Shown here: positions 1 to 13,800 of the stretch, in pieces
Position numbering within the stretch: position 1 is the first letter of the stretch
Layout of the letters: each line of letters opens with the position of its first letter
Assembly: GCA_016801885.1 (NCBI GenBank)
Contig: CM028895.1
Coordinates: forward strand, 10,998,001-11,062,000
Direction of reading: 5' to 3'
DNA length: 64,000 bases
DNA from: Toxotes chatareus
Lineage: Eukaryota; Chordata; Actinopteri; Toxotidae
Made by a program: the position numbers and the translations under genes
The notes under the pieces: generated by a model
Database searches by the model: none
What the model was told of the DNA's origin: nothing
Seen by the model: the letters and a program-made list of their open reading frames with translations, nothing else

Positions 1-3000
1 TCGACCTCAAAATGTCATAAAAAAAAACATAGTATAGTATAGCTGCGTTTTTCGGGCAAAAAGTCAAAATTTTTTTTCGACCTCAAAATGTCATAAAAAC
101 GCCATAGTATAGTATGTGCTTTTTTTTTCGGCAAAAAGTCAAAATTTTTTCGACCTCAAAATGTCATAAAAAAACGCCATAGTATAGTATGTATGCTTTT
201 TTCGGCAAAAAAGTCAAAATTTTTTCGACCTCAAAATGTCATAAAAAACGTCAAATAGTATAGTATGCCAAAATTTTCGGCAAAAAAGTCAAAAAAATTT
301 TTTTTTTGTCATAAAAAACGCCATAGTATAGTATGGCGCTTTTTCGGGCAAAAAAAGTCAAAAAAATTTTTCGACCTCAAAATGTCATAAAAACGCTATA
401 GTATAGTATGCAAAAATCGGAAAAAAAAAGTCAAAAAAATTTCGACCAAAAATGTCATAAAAAACGCTATAGTATAGTATGTCGCTTTTTTCGGGCAAAA
501 AAGTCAAAATTTTTTTTCGACCAAAATGTCATAAAAAAAACGCCATAGTATAGTATATTTTTTTTCGGAAAAAAGTCAAAAAATTTTTCGACCAAAATGT
601 CATAAAAACGCCATAGTATAGTATATGCTTTTTTTTCGGCAAAAAGTCAAAAAAAATTTTTCGACCTCAAAATGTCATAAAAACGCCATAGTATAGTATG
701 CTTTAATCGCAAAAAAGTCAAAATTTTTTTTTCGGCCAAAAAATCATAAAAAAATTAGTATAGTATGGCCTTTTCGGGCAAAAAAGTGTCAAAAAACCTC
801 AAATGTCATAAAAACGCCATAGTATAGTATGTTTTTTCGGCAAAAAAAAAAAGTCAAAAAATTTTTCGACCTCAAATGTCATAAAAAAAAACGCTATAGT
901 ATAGTATGGCGTTTTTTCAAAAAAAAAGTCAAAAAAAAAAAATGTCAAAAAAACGCCATAGTATAGTATGGCGCCAAAATTTTTTCGGGCAAAAAGTCAA
1001 AATTTTTCGACCTCAAAATGTCATAAAAAAAAACGCCATAGTATAGTATGGCTTTTTTTCGGACAAAAAAGTCAAAATTTTTTTTCGACCTCAAAATGTC
1101 ATAAAAAACGCCATAGTATAGTATGCTGCTTTTTTTCGGCAAAAAAGTCAAAAAATTTTTTCGACCTCAAAATGTCATAAAAAACGCCATAGTATAGTAT
1201 AGTATGCTTCAAAATTTTTTCGACAAAAAAAAAAAATTTTTTTTCGACCTCAAAATGTCATAAAAAAAACGTCATAGTATAGTATAGTATGCTGCTTTTT
1301 TCGGGCAAAAAGTCAAAAAATTTTTTCGACCTCAAAATGTCATAAAAAACGCCATAGTATAGTATGGCTTTTTTCGGCAAAAAAAGTCAAAATTTTTTCG
1401 ACCTCAAATCAAAAAAAACGCCATAGTATAGACCCTTTTTTGGGCAAAAGTCAAAAAAAAACGCCACCTAAATGTCATAAAAAACGCATAGTATAGTATA
1501 GCTGCCAAAATCGGGCAAAAAAGTCAAAATTTTTTTCGACCTCAAAATGTCATAAAAAACGCCATAGTATAGTATGGCGGCTTTTCCAAAATCATCAAAA
1601 AAACGCTTTTTAAATACCTCAAAAAAAGTCATAAAAAAATGTCATAAAAAACGTATAGTATAGTATGGCGCTTTTTTCGGGCAAAAAGTCAAAAATTTTT
1701 TCGACCAAAATGTCATAAAAAAAACGCTATATAGTATAGTATGCTTTTCGGCAAAAAGTCAAAAATTTTTCGACCTCAAAATGTCATAAAAACGCCATAG
1801 TATATATGCTTTTTTTCGGGCAAAAAAGTCAAAAATTTTTTCGACCTCAAAATGTCATAAAAAACGCTATAGTATAGTATGGCGCTTTTTCGGCAAAAAA
1901 GTCAAAATTTTTTTTCGACCTCAAAATGTCATAAAAAAAACGCCATAGTATAGTATGGCGCTTTTTTTCGGCAAAAAAGTCAAAATTTTTTAGTACCAAA
2001 ATGTCATAAAAAAACGCCATAGTATAGTATGGCGCTTTTTTCGGGCAAAAAAGTCAAAATTTTTTTCGACCTCAAAATGTCATAAAAAAAACGCCATAGT
2101 ATAGTATGCGTTTTCGCTCAAAAATTTTTTTCGCAAAAAAAAACGTCAAAAAAAAATTTTTTTCGACCTCAAAATGTCATAAAAAAACGCCATAGTATAG
2201 TAAAAAGTCAAAATTTTTTTCGACAAAAAAATGTCAAAAAATTTTTAGACCTATGGCTTTGTCATAAAAAAAAAATTTTATATAAAACGTATAGTATATA
2301 TATTTTTTCGCAAAAAAAAGTCAAAATTTTTTTTTTCGACCTCAAATGTCATAAAAACGCCATAGTATAGTATGGCGCTTTTTCGGCAAAAAAAAAAAAA
2401 ATTTTTTCGACAAAATGTCATAAAAACGCCATAGTATAGTATATGCTTTTTTTCGCAAAAGTCAAAAAAAAATTTTTTCGACCAAAATGTCATATAAAAA
2501 CGCATAGTATAGTATGGCTTTTTTCGGCAAAGTCAAAAAAAATTTTTCGACCTCAAAATGTCATAAAAAACGCCATAGTATAGTATATGCGCTTTCGGCA
2601 AAAAAAAGTCAAAAATTTTTTTCGACCTCAAAATGTCATAAAAACGCCATAGTATAGTATGCTATGGCTTTTTTCGGCAAAAGTCAAAAAATTTTTTGAC
2701 CTCAAAATGTCATAAAAAACGCTATATAGTATAGTATGGCTTTTTTTCGGGCAAAAAAAGTCAAAAAATTTTTCGACCTCAAAATGTCATAAAAAACGCC
2801 ATAGTATAGTATGGCGCTTTTTTCGGGCAAAAAAAAGTCAAAATTTTTTCGACCTCAAATGTCATAAAAAACGCCATAGTATAGTATGCTTGCTTTTTTC
2901 GGCAAAAAAAGTCAAAAATTTTTTCGACCTCAAAATGTCATAAAAACGCTATAGTATAGTATGGCGCTTTTTTTTTCGGCAAAAAAAGTCAAAAAAAATT

Positions 3001-6000
3001 TCGACCTCAAAAAAGTCATAAAAACGTCATAAAAACGCCATATAGTATAGTATATAAAAAAAAAAGTCAAAAAGTTTTTCGACCTCAAATGTCATAAAAA
3101 ACGCATAAGTATAGTATGTCAAAAAAAGTCAAAATTTTTTCGACCTCAAAATGTCATAAAAAACGCCATAGTATAGTATATGCAAAAATCGGACAAAAGT
3201 CAAAAAAAATTTTTCGACCTCAAAATGTCATAAAAAACGCCATAGTATAGTATGGCGCGCTTTTTTCGGCAAAAAAAAGTCAAAATTTTTTTCGACCTCA
3301 AAATGTCATAAAAAACGCATATAGTATAGTATAAATGCTTTTTTTTTTTTCAAAAAAGTCAAAAAATTTTTTCGACCTCAAAAAAATTCATAAAAAATGT
3401 CATAGTATAGTATAGCGTATAAATTTTCGGGCAAAAAAAGTCAAAATTTTTTCGACCTCAAAATGTCATAAAAACGCCATAGTATAGTATGGCGCTTTTT
3501 TTCGGGCAAAAAAAGTCAAAAATTTTTTTTTTTCACCTCAAAATGTCATAAAAAAAAAACGCCATAGTATAGTATGGCGCTTTTTTCGGGCAAAAAAAAA
3601 GTCAAAAAATTTTTCGACCTCAAAATGTCATAAAAAACGCTATATAGTATATGTATTTTTTTTTTCAAAAAAAGTCAAAAAAAATTTTCGACCTCAAAAT
3701 GTCAAAAACGCATAAAAAAAAAAGTCAAAATTTTTCGAGTATAATGTCATAAAAAACGCTTATAGTATAGTATGCAAAAAAGTCAAAATTTTTTCGACCT
3801 CAAATGTCATAAAAAAACGCCATAGTATAGTATGGCGTCAAAATCGGACAAAAAAAGTCAAAATTTTTTCGACCTCAAATGTCATAAAAAACGCCATAGT
3901 ATAGTAGTATGTTTTCGGCAAAAAAGTCAAAAAAAAAAACCAAAATGTCATAAAAAACGCTATAGTATAGTATGGCGCTTTTTTCGGCAAAAAAAAAATC
4001 AAACCTCAAATGTCATAAAAACGCTTAGTAGTATGGCGACCAAAAAAAGTCAAATGTTTTCACCTAAAAAATGTCATAAAAAACGCCATAGTATAGTATG
4101 GCGCCAAAATTTTTCGCAAAAAAAGTCAAAAATTTTTTCGACCTCAAAATGTCATAAAAAACGCCATAGTATAGTATGTATGCCGCTTTTTTTCGCAAAA
4201 AAAGTCAAAAAATTTTTCGACCAAAATGTCATAAAAAAACGCCATAGTATAGTATATGGGCCAAAATCGGGCAAAAAAAAGTCAAAAATTTTTTTCGACC
4301 TCAAAATGTCATAAAAAAAACGCCATAGTATAGTATGGCTGCTTTTCGGCAAAAAAAGTCAAAATTTTTTTCGACCTCAAAATGTCATAAAAAACGCCAT
4401 AGTATAGTATATGCCAAATCGGGCAAAAAAGTCAAAAAAAATTTTTCGACCTCAAAATGTCATAAAAAACGCTATAGTATAGTATGGCGCTTTTTTCGGG
4501 CAAAAAGTCAAAATTTTTTTTCGACCTCAAAATGTCATAAAAAAAGTATGCCATAGTATAGTATGGCGCTTTTTTTTTTCGGCAAAAAAGTCAAAAAAAA
4601 CGCTATTTTCGACCTCAAAATGTCATAAAAAACGTCATAAAAACGTATAGTATAGTATATGCCAAAATTTTCGGGCAAAAAAGTCAAAATTTTTTTCGAC
4701 CTCAAAATGTCATAAAAAAAACGCCATAGTATAGTATGGCGCTTTTTTCGGCAAAAAAAGTCAAAAAAAATTTTTCGACCTCAAAATGTCATAAAAAAAC
4801 GCCATAGTAGTATAGCGCTGTTTCGGCAAAAAGTCAAAATTTTTTCGACCTCAAATGTCAAAAAAAACGTCATAGTATAGTATGGCTTTTTTTCGGCAAA
4901 AAAGTCAAAATTTTTTCGACCTCAAAATGTCATAAAAACGCCATAGTATAGTATGGCGTGCCGCTTTTTTCGGGCAAAAAAAGTCAAAAATTTTTTTCGA
5001 CCTCAAAATGTCATAAAAACGCCATAGTATAGTATAGCGCCAAAATCGGCAAAAAAGTCAAAATTTTTTCGACCTCAAAATGTCATAAAAACGCTATAGT
5101 ATAGTATGGCGCAAAAATTCGGACAAAAAAGTCAAAAAAATTTCGACCTCAAATGTCATAAAAAACGCATAGTATAGTATAGGCGTGTTTTTTCGGCAAA
5201 AAAAGTCAAAATTTTTTTTTTCAAATGTCATGTCATAAAAACGCCATAGTATAGTATGGCATGTAAAATCGCAAAAAAGTCAAAATTTTTTTCGACCTCA
5301 AAATGTCATAAAAAACGTCATAGTATAGTATTTTTTTTCGGGCCAAAAAGTCAAAATTTTTTTCACCTCAAAATGTCATAAAAAAACGCATAGTATAGTA
5401 TGGCGTCAAAATTTTTTCGGTCAAAAAAAACGTCAAAAAATTTTCGACCTCAAAAAAATGTCATAAAAAAACGCCATAGTATAGTATGTATAGTATAAAT
5501 TTTTTTTTCAAGTCAAAAAATTTTTCGACCAAAAATGTCATAAAAAACGCTATAGTATAGTATGGCTTTTTTTCGGCAAAAAAAGTCAAAATTTTTTCGA
5601 CCTCAAAATGTCATAAAAACGCCATAGTATAGTATGTATGCGCTTTTTTCGACAAAAAAAGTCAAAAAAATTTTCGACCTCAAAATGTCATAAAAAAAAC
5701 GCCATAGTATAGTATGGCAAAATCGCAAAAAAGTCAAAAATTTTTTCGACCTCAAAATGTCATAAAAAACGTATATAAAAAAAAAAAGTCAAAATTTTTT
5801 TTCGACCTCAAAATGTCATAAAAAACGCCATATAGTATAGTATGCCGCTTTTTCGGGCAAAAAAAGTCAAAATTTTTTCGACTCAAAATGTCATAAAAAA
5901 CGCTATAGTATAGTATATGCGCTTTTTTCGGGCAAAAAAGTCAAAATTTTTTCGACCAAAAATGTCATAAAAAACGCCATAGTATAGTATGGCCAAAATC

Positions 6001-9000
6001 GGGCAAAAAAGTCAAAAATTTTTTCGACCTCAAAATGTCATAAAAAACGCCATAGTATAGTATGGCGCTTTTTCGGCAAAAAAAAGTCAAAAAATTTTTT
6101 CGACCTCAAAATGTCATAAAAACGCCATAGTATAGTATGGCGCGCAAAAAAAAAAAAGGAAAAAAAATGTCAAAAAAACGCCATTTATAGACCTTTTTTC
6201 AAAATGTCATAAAACCTCAAAATGTCATAAAAACGTATAGTATATGATGCTTTTTTCGGCAAAAAGTCAAAATTTTTTTTCGACCTCAAAATGTCATAAA
6301 AAAACGCCATAGTATAGTAGTATGGCTTTTTTTCGGGCAAAAAGTCAAAATTTTTTTCGACCTCAAAATGTCATAAAAAACGCCATAGTATAGTATGGCG
6401 CTTTTTTCGGCAAAAAAGTCAAAAATTTTTTCGACCTCAAAATGTCATAAAAAACGCCATAGTATAGTATGCTGCTTTTTTTTTTCGGCAAAAAAGTCAA
6501 AAAAAACGCCATTTTTAGACCTCAAAATGTCATAAAAAAAAACGCCATAGTATAGTATATGCTTTTTCGGCAAAAAAAGTCAAAAAAATTTTTCGACCTC
6601 AAAATGTCATAAAAAAAATATAGTATAGTATGGCGTTTTCGGACAAAAAAGTCAAAATTTTTTCGACCAAAATGTCATAAAAAACGCCATAGTATAGTAT
6701 GGCTGCTTTTTTCGGGCAAAAAGTCAAAAATTTTTTCGACCTCAAAATGTCATAAAAACGCCATAGTATAGTATAGCGGCAAAAAATCGGCAAAAAAAAG
6801 TCAAAATTTTTTCGACCTCAAAATGTCATAAAAAACGCCATAGTATAGTATATGCTTTTTCGGGCAAAAAAGTCAAAAATTTTTTCGACCTCAAATGTCA
6901 TAAAAAACGCTCAGTATAGTATATGCTTTTTTCGGGCAAAAAAGTCAAAAATTTTTCCAAAATCAAAATGTCATAAAAAAGTAAAAATCAAGCTATAGTA
7001 TAGTAAACGCAAAATTTTTTCGACAAAAAAAAAGTCAAAAAAAACGTTTTCGACCTCAAAATGTCATAAAAAACGCCATAGTATAGTATTTCGACCTTTT
7101 TCATAAAACGCAAAATAGTCAAAAATTTTTCGACCTCAAAAAAATTCATAAAAAATCGTCATAAAACGCCATATAGTAGTATGGCGCTTTTTTCGGGCAA
7201 AAAAGTCAAAAATTTTTCGACCTCAAAATGTCATAAAAAAACATATATATAGTATGCGCTTTTTTCGGGCAAAAAAGTCAAAAAATTTTTTCGACCTCAA
7301 AATGTCATAAAAAACGCCATAGTATAGTATGGCATCTTTTTTCGCAAAAAAAAGTCAAAATTTTTTTTCGACCTCAAAATGTCATAAAAACGCCATAGTA
7401 TAGTATGTATGCTGTATAAAATCGGCAAAAAAAGTCAAAAATTTTTTTCGACCTCAAAATGTCATAAAAAACGCCATAGTATAGTATGGCGCTTTTTTCG
7501 GGCAAAAAAGTCAAAAATTTTTTCGACCTCAAAATGTCATAAAAAAACGCCATAGTATAGTATGGCGCAAAATCGGCAAAAAAGTCAAAATTTTTTCGAC
7601 CTCAAATGTCATAAAAAACGCTATAGTATAGTATGGCTTTTTTTTCGGCAAAAAAGTCAAAAATTTTTTCGACCTCAAAATGTCATAAAAAACGCCATAG
7701 TATAGTATGGCGCTTTTTTCGCAAAAAAGTCAAAAAAAAAATGTCAAAAAACGCCATTTTTTCGACCTCAAAAAAAGTCAAAAATTTTTCGAAAAATGTC
7801 ATAAAAACGCCATAGTATGGTATTTTTCGGGCAAAAAAGTCAAAAATTTTTTTCGACCTCAAATGTCATAAAAAAACGCCATAGTATAGTATGTATGCTT
7901 TTTTCGGCAAAAAGTCAAAATTTTTTCGACCTCAAATGTCATAAAAAAACGCCATAGTATAGTATATGCCAAAATCGGACAAAAAAAGTCAAAATTTTTT
8001 CGACCTCAAAATGTCATAAAAAACGCCATAGTATAGTATGGCGCTTTTTTCGGCACAAAAAAGTCAAAAATTTTTTCGACTCAAAATGTCATAAAAAACG
8101 CCATAGTATAGTATGGCTTTTTTCGGCAAAAAGTCAAAATTTTTCGACCAAAATGTCATAAAAAACGCCATAGTATAGTATGCATGCTTTTTCGGGCAAA
8201 AAAAGTCAAAATTTTTCCCAAAAATGTCATAAAAAACGCCATAGTATAGTATGCTTTTTCGGCAAAAGTCAAAATTTTTTTCGACCAAATGTCATAAAAA
8301 ACGCTATAGTATAGTATTTTTTTTCGACCTCAAAATGTCATAAAAAATAAAAACGCCATAGTATAGTATATAGCGCTTTTTTCGGAAATGTCAAAAAAAA
8401 AAAAAAAGTTTTTCGACCAAATCAAAAAAAACGTCATAAAAAAATTCGGGCAAAAAGTCAAAATTTTTTTTCGATAGTATAGTATATAGTATAGTATATT
8501 TTTTTTTTCGGCAAAAAAAGTCAAAATTTTTTCGACCTCAAAATGTCATAAAAAACGCCATAGTATAGTATGGCAAAATCGCCAAATCGAAAAAAAGTCA
8601 AAAATTTTTTTTCCTCAAAATGTCATAAAAAACGCCATATATAGTATAGTATGCGCCAAAATCGACAAAAAAGTCAAAAAAAAATTTTTGACCTCAAATG
8701 TCATAAAAACGTCATAGTATAGTATGGCGCTTTTTTCGGCAAAAAAGTCAAAAAATTTTTCGACCTCAAAATGTCATAAAAAACGCCATAGTATAGTATG
8801 GCGCTTTTTTCGGCAAAAAAGTCAAAAAAATTTTTCGACCTCAAAATGTCATAAAAAAAACGCTATAGTATAGTATGGCGCTTTTTTTCGGGCAAAAAAA
8901 AGTCAAAATTTTTTTCGACCTCAAAATGTCATAAAAAAAACGCTATAGTATAGTATGGCGCCAAAATCGGGCAAAAAAAAGTCAAAATTTTTTTCGACCT

Positions 9001-12000
9001 CAAAATGTCATAAAAATGGCGCAAAAAGTCAAAAATTTTTTCGACTCAAAATGTCATAAAAAGTATAGTATGGCCATAGTATGGCAAAAATTTTTTCGAC
9101 AAAAAAATGTCAAAAAAAACGCCGACCTCAAAATGTCATAAAAACGCCATAGTATAGTATGTAGTATAGTGTTTTTTTTTCAAAAAAAGTCAAAAAATTT
9201 TTTTCGACCTCAAAATGTCATAAAAAACGCCATAGTATAGTATGGCTTTTTCGGCAAAAAAAGTCAAAATTTTTTTCGACCTCAAAATGTCATAAAAACG
9301 CCATAGTATAGTATATGGCTTTCGGACAAAAAAGTCAAAAATTTTTTCGACCTCAAAATGTCATAAAAACGCTATAGTATAGTATGCTTTTTTTTCGGCA
9401 AAAAAGTCAAAATTTTTTTCGACCTCAAAATGTCATAAAAACGCGCCATAGTATAGTATGCCAAAATCGGGCAAAAAAGTCAAAAATTTTTTCGACCAAA
9501 ATGTCATAAAAAAACGCCATAGTATAGTATGGCGCTTTTTTCGGCAAAAAAGTCAAAATTTTTTTCGACCTCAAAATGTCATAAAAAACGCTATAGTATA
9601 GTATGGCTTTTTTCGGGCAAAAAAAAGTCAAAATTTTTTCGACCAAAATGTCATAAAAAACGCTATAGTATAGTAGTAAATGCGCCAAAATCGGGCAAAA
9701 AGTCAAAAAATTTTTTCGACCTCAAATGTCATAAAAAACGCTATAGTATAGTATATATGCTTTTTTCGGCAAAAAGTCAAAAAAATTTTTTTCGACCTCA
9801 AAATGTCATAAAAAACGCCATAGTATAGTATATGGCGTTTTCGGGCAAAAAAGTCAAAATTTTTTTTCGACCTCAAAATGTCATAAAAAACGCTATAGTA
9901 TAGTATGTATTTTTTCGGCAAAAAAAGTCAAAAATTTTTCGACCTCAAAATGTCATAAAAACGCTCATAGTATAGTATGCGCCAAAATCGAAAAAAGTCA
10001 AAATTTTTTCGACCTCAAAATGTCATAAAAAAAACGCCATAGTATAGTATGGCGCTTTTTTCGGGCAAAAAAAAGTCAAAATTTTTTCGACCTCAAAATG
10101 TCATAAAAAACGCCATAGTATAGTATGGCGCTTTTTTTCGGGCAAAAAAGTCAAAATTTTTTTTCGACCTCAAAATGTCATAAAAAACGCTATAGTATAG
10201 TATAGTATGCGCAAAATCGGCAAAAAAAGTCAAAAAATTTTTTCGACCTCAAATGTCATAAAAAACGCTATAGTATAGTATATGCCGCAAAATCGGAAAA
10301 AAAGTCAAAATTTTTTTCGACCTCAAAATGTCATAAAAAACGCCATAGTATAGTATGGCGCTTTTTTCGGCAAAAAAGTCAAAAATTTTTTCGACCTCAA
10401 AATGTCATAAAAAACGCCATAGTATAGTATAGTATGGCGCTTTTTTCGGCAAAAAGTCAAAAATTTTTTTCGACCTCAAATGTCAAAAAAACGCCATAGT
10501 ATAGTATATGCGCTTAGTTTCGTAAAAGTCAAAAAATTTTTTCGACCTCAAAATGTCATAAAAACGCCATAGTATAGTATGGCTTTTTTCGGGCAAAAAA
10601 GTCAAAAACAAATCAAAAAACGCCATTCGACCTCAAATGTCATAAAAAACGCATATAGTATAGTATATAGTATATGCAAAAATCGGACAAAAAGTCAAAA
10701 AAATTTCGACCTCAAAATGTCATAAAAAACGCCATAGTATAGTATGGCGCTTTTTTCGGCAAAAAAAAGTCAAAAAAAATGTCAAAAAAACGCATTATAG
10801 ACCTCAAAATGTCATAAAAAACGCTATAGTATAGTAAAATGCGCTAGTTTATCGGGCAAAAAAAGTCAAAAAATTTTTTCGACCTCAAAATGTCATAAAA
10901 AACGCCATAGTATAGTATGGCGCTTTTTTCGGGCAAAAAGTCAAAAATTTTTTCGACCTCAAAATGTCATAAAAAAACGCCATAGTATAGTATGGCGCTT
11001 TTTTCGGGCAAAAAGTCAAAAAAATTTTCGACCTCAAAATGTCATAAAAAACGCCCATAGTATAGTATGTATGCCAAAATCGGCAAAAAAGTCAAAATTT
11101 TTTTCGACCAAAATGTCATAAAAACGCCATAGTATAGTATATGCTTTTTCGGGCAAAAAAGTCAAAAAATTTTTTCGACCAAATGTCATAAAAAACGCTA
11201 TAGTATAGTATGGCGTTTTTTTTTCGGGCAAAAAGTCAAAAAAATTTTTCGACCGACCTCAAAATGTCATAAAAAACGCCATAGTATAGTATGGCGTCAA
11301 AAATCGGACAAAAAAGTCAAAAATTTTTTTTTCGGCACCTCAAAATGTCATAAAAAAATGTCATAAAAACGCATAGTATATGCTTTTTTTCGGGCAAAAA
11401 GTCAAAATTTTTTTCGACCTCAAAATGTCATAAAAAACGCCATAGTATAGTATGCGCTTTTTTCGGGCAAAAAAGTCAAAAAATTTTTCGACCTCAAAAT
11501 GTCATAAAAACGCCATAGTATAGTATGGCGTTTTTTTCGGGCAAAAAAAGTCAAAAATTTTTTCGACCTCAAAATGTCATAAAAAACGCCATAGTATAGT
11601 ATGGCGTTTTTTTCGGGCAAAAAAGTCAAAATTTTTTTCGACCTCAAAATGTCATAAAAAAACATATATAGTATAGTATGCGTTTTTCGGGCAAAAAAAG
11701 TCAAAAAATTTTTTCGACCTCAAATGTCATAAAAAACGCCATAGTATAGTATAGTATATGCCGCTTTTTCGGGCAAAAAAAGTCAAAAATTTTTTTCGAC
11801 CTCAAAATGTCATAAAAACGCTATAGTATAGTATAGCAAAAAAGTCAAAATTTTTTTTCAAAATGTCAAAAAAACGTCAAAAATTTTTTTTTCGACCAAA
11901 AAATCAAAATGTCATAAAAAATGTCATATAAAACGTATAGTATAGTATGCGCTTTTTTTCGGCAAAAAAAAGTCAAAATTTTTTTCGACCTCAAAATGTC

Positions 12001-13253
12001 ATAAAAAACGCCATAGTATAGTATAGCTTTTCGCAAAAAAAGTCAAAATTTTTTCGACCAAAATGTCAAAAACGCCATAGGGCAAAAAAAAGTCAAAATT
12101 TTTTCGACCTCAAAATGTCATAAAAAAAACGCCATAGTATAGTATGGCGCTTTTTTTTCGGCAAAAAAAGTCAAAAATTTTTTCGACCTCAAAATGTCAT
12201 AAAAAAAAACGCTATAGTATAGTATGGCGTCAAAATCGGAAAAAAAAGTCAAAATTTTTTTCGACCTCAAAATGTCATAAAAACGCCATAGTATAGTATG
12301 GCGCTTTTTTCGGGGCAAAAAGTCAAAATTTTTTTCGACCTCAAATGTCATAAAAAAACGCCATAGTATAGTATGGCGCTTTTCGGCAAAAAAAAACGTC
12401 AAAATTTTTCGACCTCAAAATGTCATAAAAAAACGCCATAGTATAGTATGGCGCCAAAATTTCGGCAAAAAAGTCAAAATTTTTTTCGACCTCAAAATGT
12501 CATAAAAACGCTATAGTATAGTATGGCGTTTTTTCGGGCAAAAAGTCAAAAATTTTTTCGACCTCAAAATGTCATAAAAACGCCATAGTATAGTATATGG
12601 CGCTTTTTTCGGCAAAAAAGTCAAAATTTTTTCGACCTCAAAATGTCATAAAAAAACATAGTATAGTATAGTATAGCCAAAATCGGAAAACGTTAAAAAA
12701 AAAAAAAAAAGTTTTTTTTTCGACTCAAAATGTCATAAAAAACGCCATAGTATAGTATGGCGCTTTTTTCGGGCAAAAAAAGTCAAAAATTTTTTTCGAC
12801 CTCAAATGTCATAAAAACGCCATAGTATAGTATGGCGTCAAAATCGGCCAAAAAAAAAAAAAATTTTTTCGACCAAAAATGTCAAAAAACGTCATCAAAA
12901 TTTTTTCAAAATTTTTTTTGACCTCAAAATGTCATAAAAAACGTCATAGTATAGTATATGCATCAAAATCGGACAAAAAAAGTCAAAAATTTTTTCGACC
13001 TCAAAATGTCATAAAAAACGCCATAGTATAGTATAGTATGGCCAAATCGGACAAAAAAGTCAAAATTTTTTTCGACCTCAAAATGTCATAAAAAACGCCA
13101 TAGTATAGTATGGCGTCAAAATCGGACAAAAAAGTCAAAAATTTTTTCGACCTCAAAATGTCATAAAAAACGCGCATAGTATAGTATGGCCTCAAAATCG
13201 GCGGCAAAAAAAAAAATTTTTCGACCTCAAAATGTCATAAAAACGCCATAGTA
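1..13253. repeat. Satellite array, ~74-bp AT-rich unit, ~180 copies
   Basis: The whole interval is head-to-tail copies of one unit. Reading the + strand, a unit runs: CGACCTCAAAATGTCATAAA, then an A-run, then the inverted repeat CGCCATAGTATAGTATGGCG, then C plus a T-run, CGGGC, an A-run, GTCAAAA and a T-run back to CGACC. A typical unit counts to 74 bp, which implies roughly 180 copies. The arms CGCCATA and TATGGCG are perfect complements around a 6-base loop, and the flanking A-run and T-run can extend the stem to about 12 bp. Copies differ mainly in homopolymer length and small indels, so no reading frame is kept; the many short ORFs (repeating KKRHSIVW-like or YYGVFYDIL-like peptides) are translations of the repeat. 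The array begins before base 1 and stops abruptly inside the inverted repeat at 13253. I see no interruption by another element. Confidence 0.97.
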
Positions 13254-13800
13254 ACATCCATGTCACAGTAGGAAATGCATGAGTCCATTAGCTTTAGCTG
13301 CATCACTTTAACAGTCCTTTGTAAATGTTAGTTCCACCTGTTCTTTTCTGACAATGGCAAATAAAAGCTCCTGCTATTCTGTTGTTGTGTGTTATGTTTC
13401 ATTCATGTCAAATTTAAAAAAAAAAATACAACCTGCTTAGTTATAAAACCATTCATATCAGCCTCCAACTTGTATTTTTTCGAATCGGCTGATTTTGAAG
13501 GAGATATACACTGTTTATTTGTAACTGATTTCACTTGCTAATGAACATATAACACAACAAATATAGCCAATTTAGACTATCTGGTGATTTCAAAGAAAAG
13601 AAAATTCACTTACAAATTTCAAGCTAAAAAAAGGAAACAGAAATTTAAAAGACAAAAAAAAATTTTAGTGCTTTCCTTTAAATCAAAACTTTTTTACTTT
13701 ATTTCTACCAATAAATTCACTTTGTTACAAACATTTCGTAGAATAAATCCAATTTGGTCATTAGAACATTCTACACATGAGATTGAAACCTAGCAACAAC
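13254..13800. other. Unique non-coding spacer beside the satellite
   Basis: The satellite stops mid-unit and ordinary non-repetitive sequence follows. It contains a short A-run near 13417 and an AATAAA at about 13361 on the + strand. A 69-codon ORF at 13584-13793 is lysine/phenylalanine rich, as expected from A/T-rich DNA, and shows no domain. I see no convincing exon. Confidence 0.6.

Noticed and set aside
960..13200. E2F-like words (GGCGCCAAAA, TTTTCGGGC) in the satellite
   Set aside because: They arise from the repeat consensus and occur dozens of times; no evidence of promoter function.
945..13207. Some twenty ORFs of 60-160 codons within the satellite, including 3832-4314 (+, 160 codons)
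   Set aside because: All are translations of the 74-bp unit; frames shift at nearly every unit and peptides simply repeat. No start context or domain.
1..13253. CRISPR-like array of repeats and spacers
   Set aside because: The 'spacers' are themselves part of the repeated unit and are not unique; the setting is a vertebrate genome.
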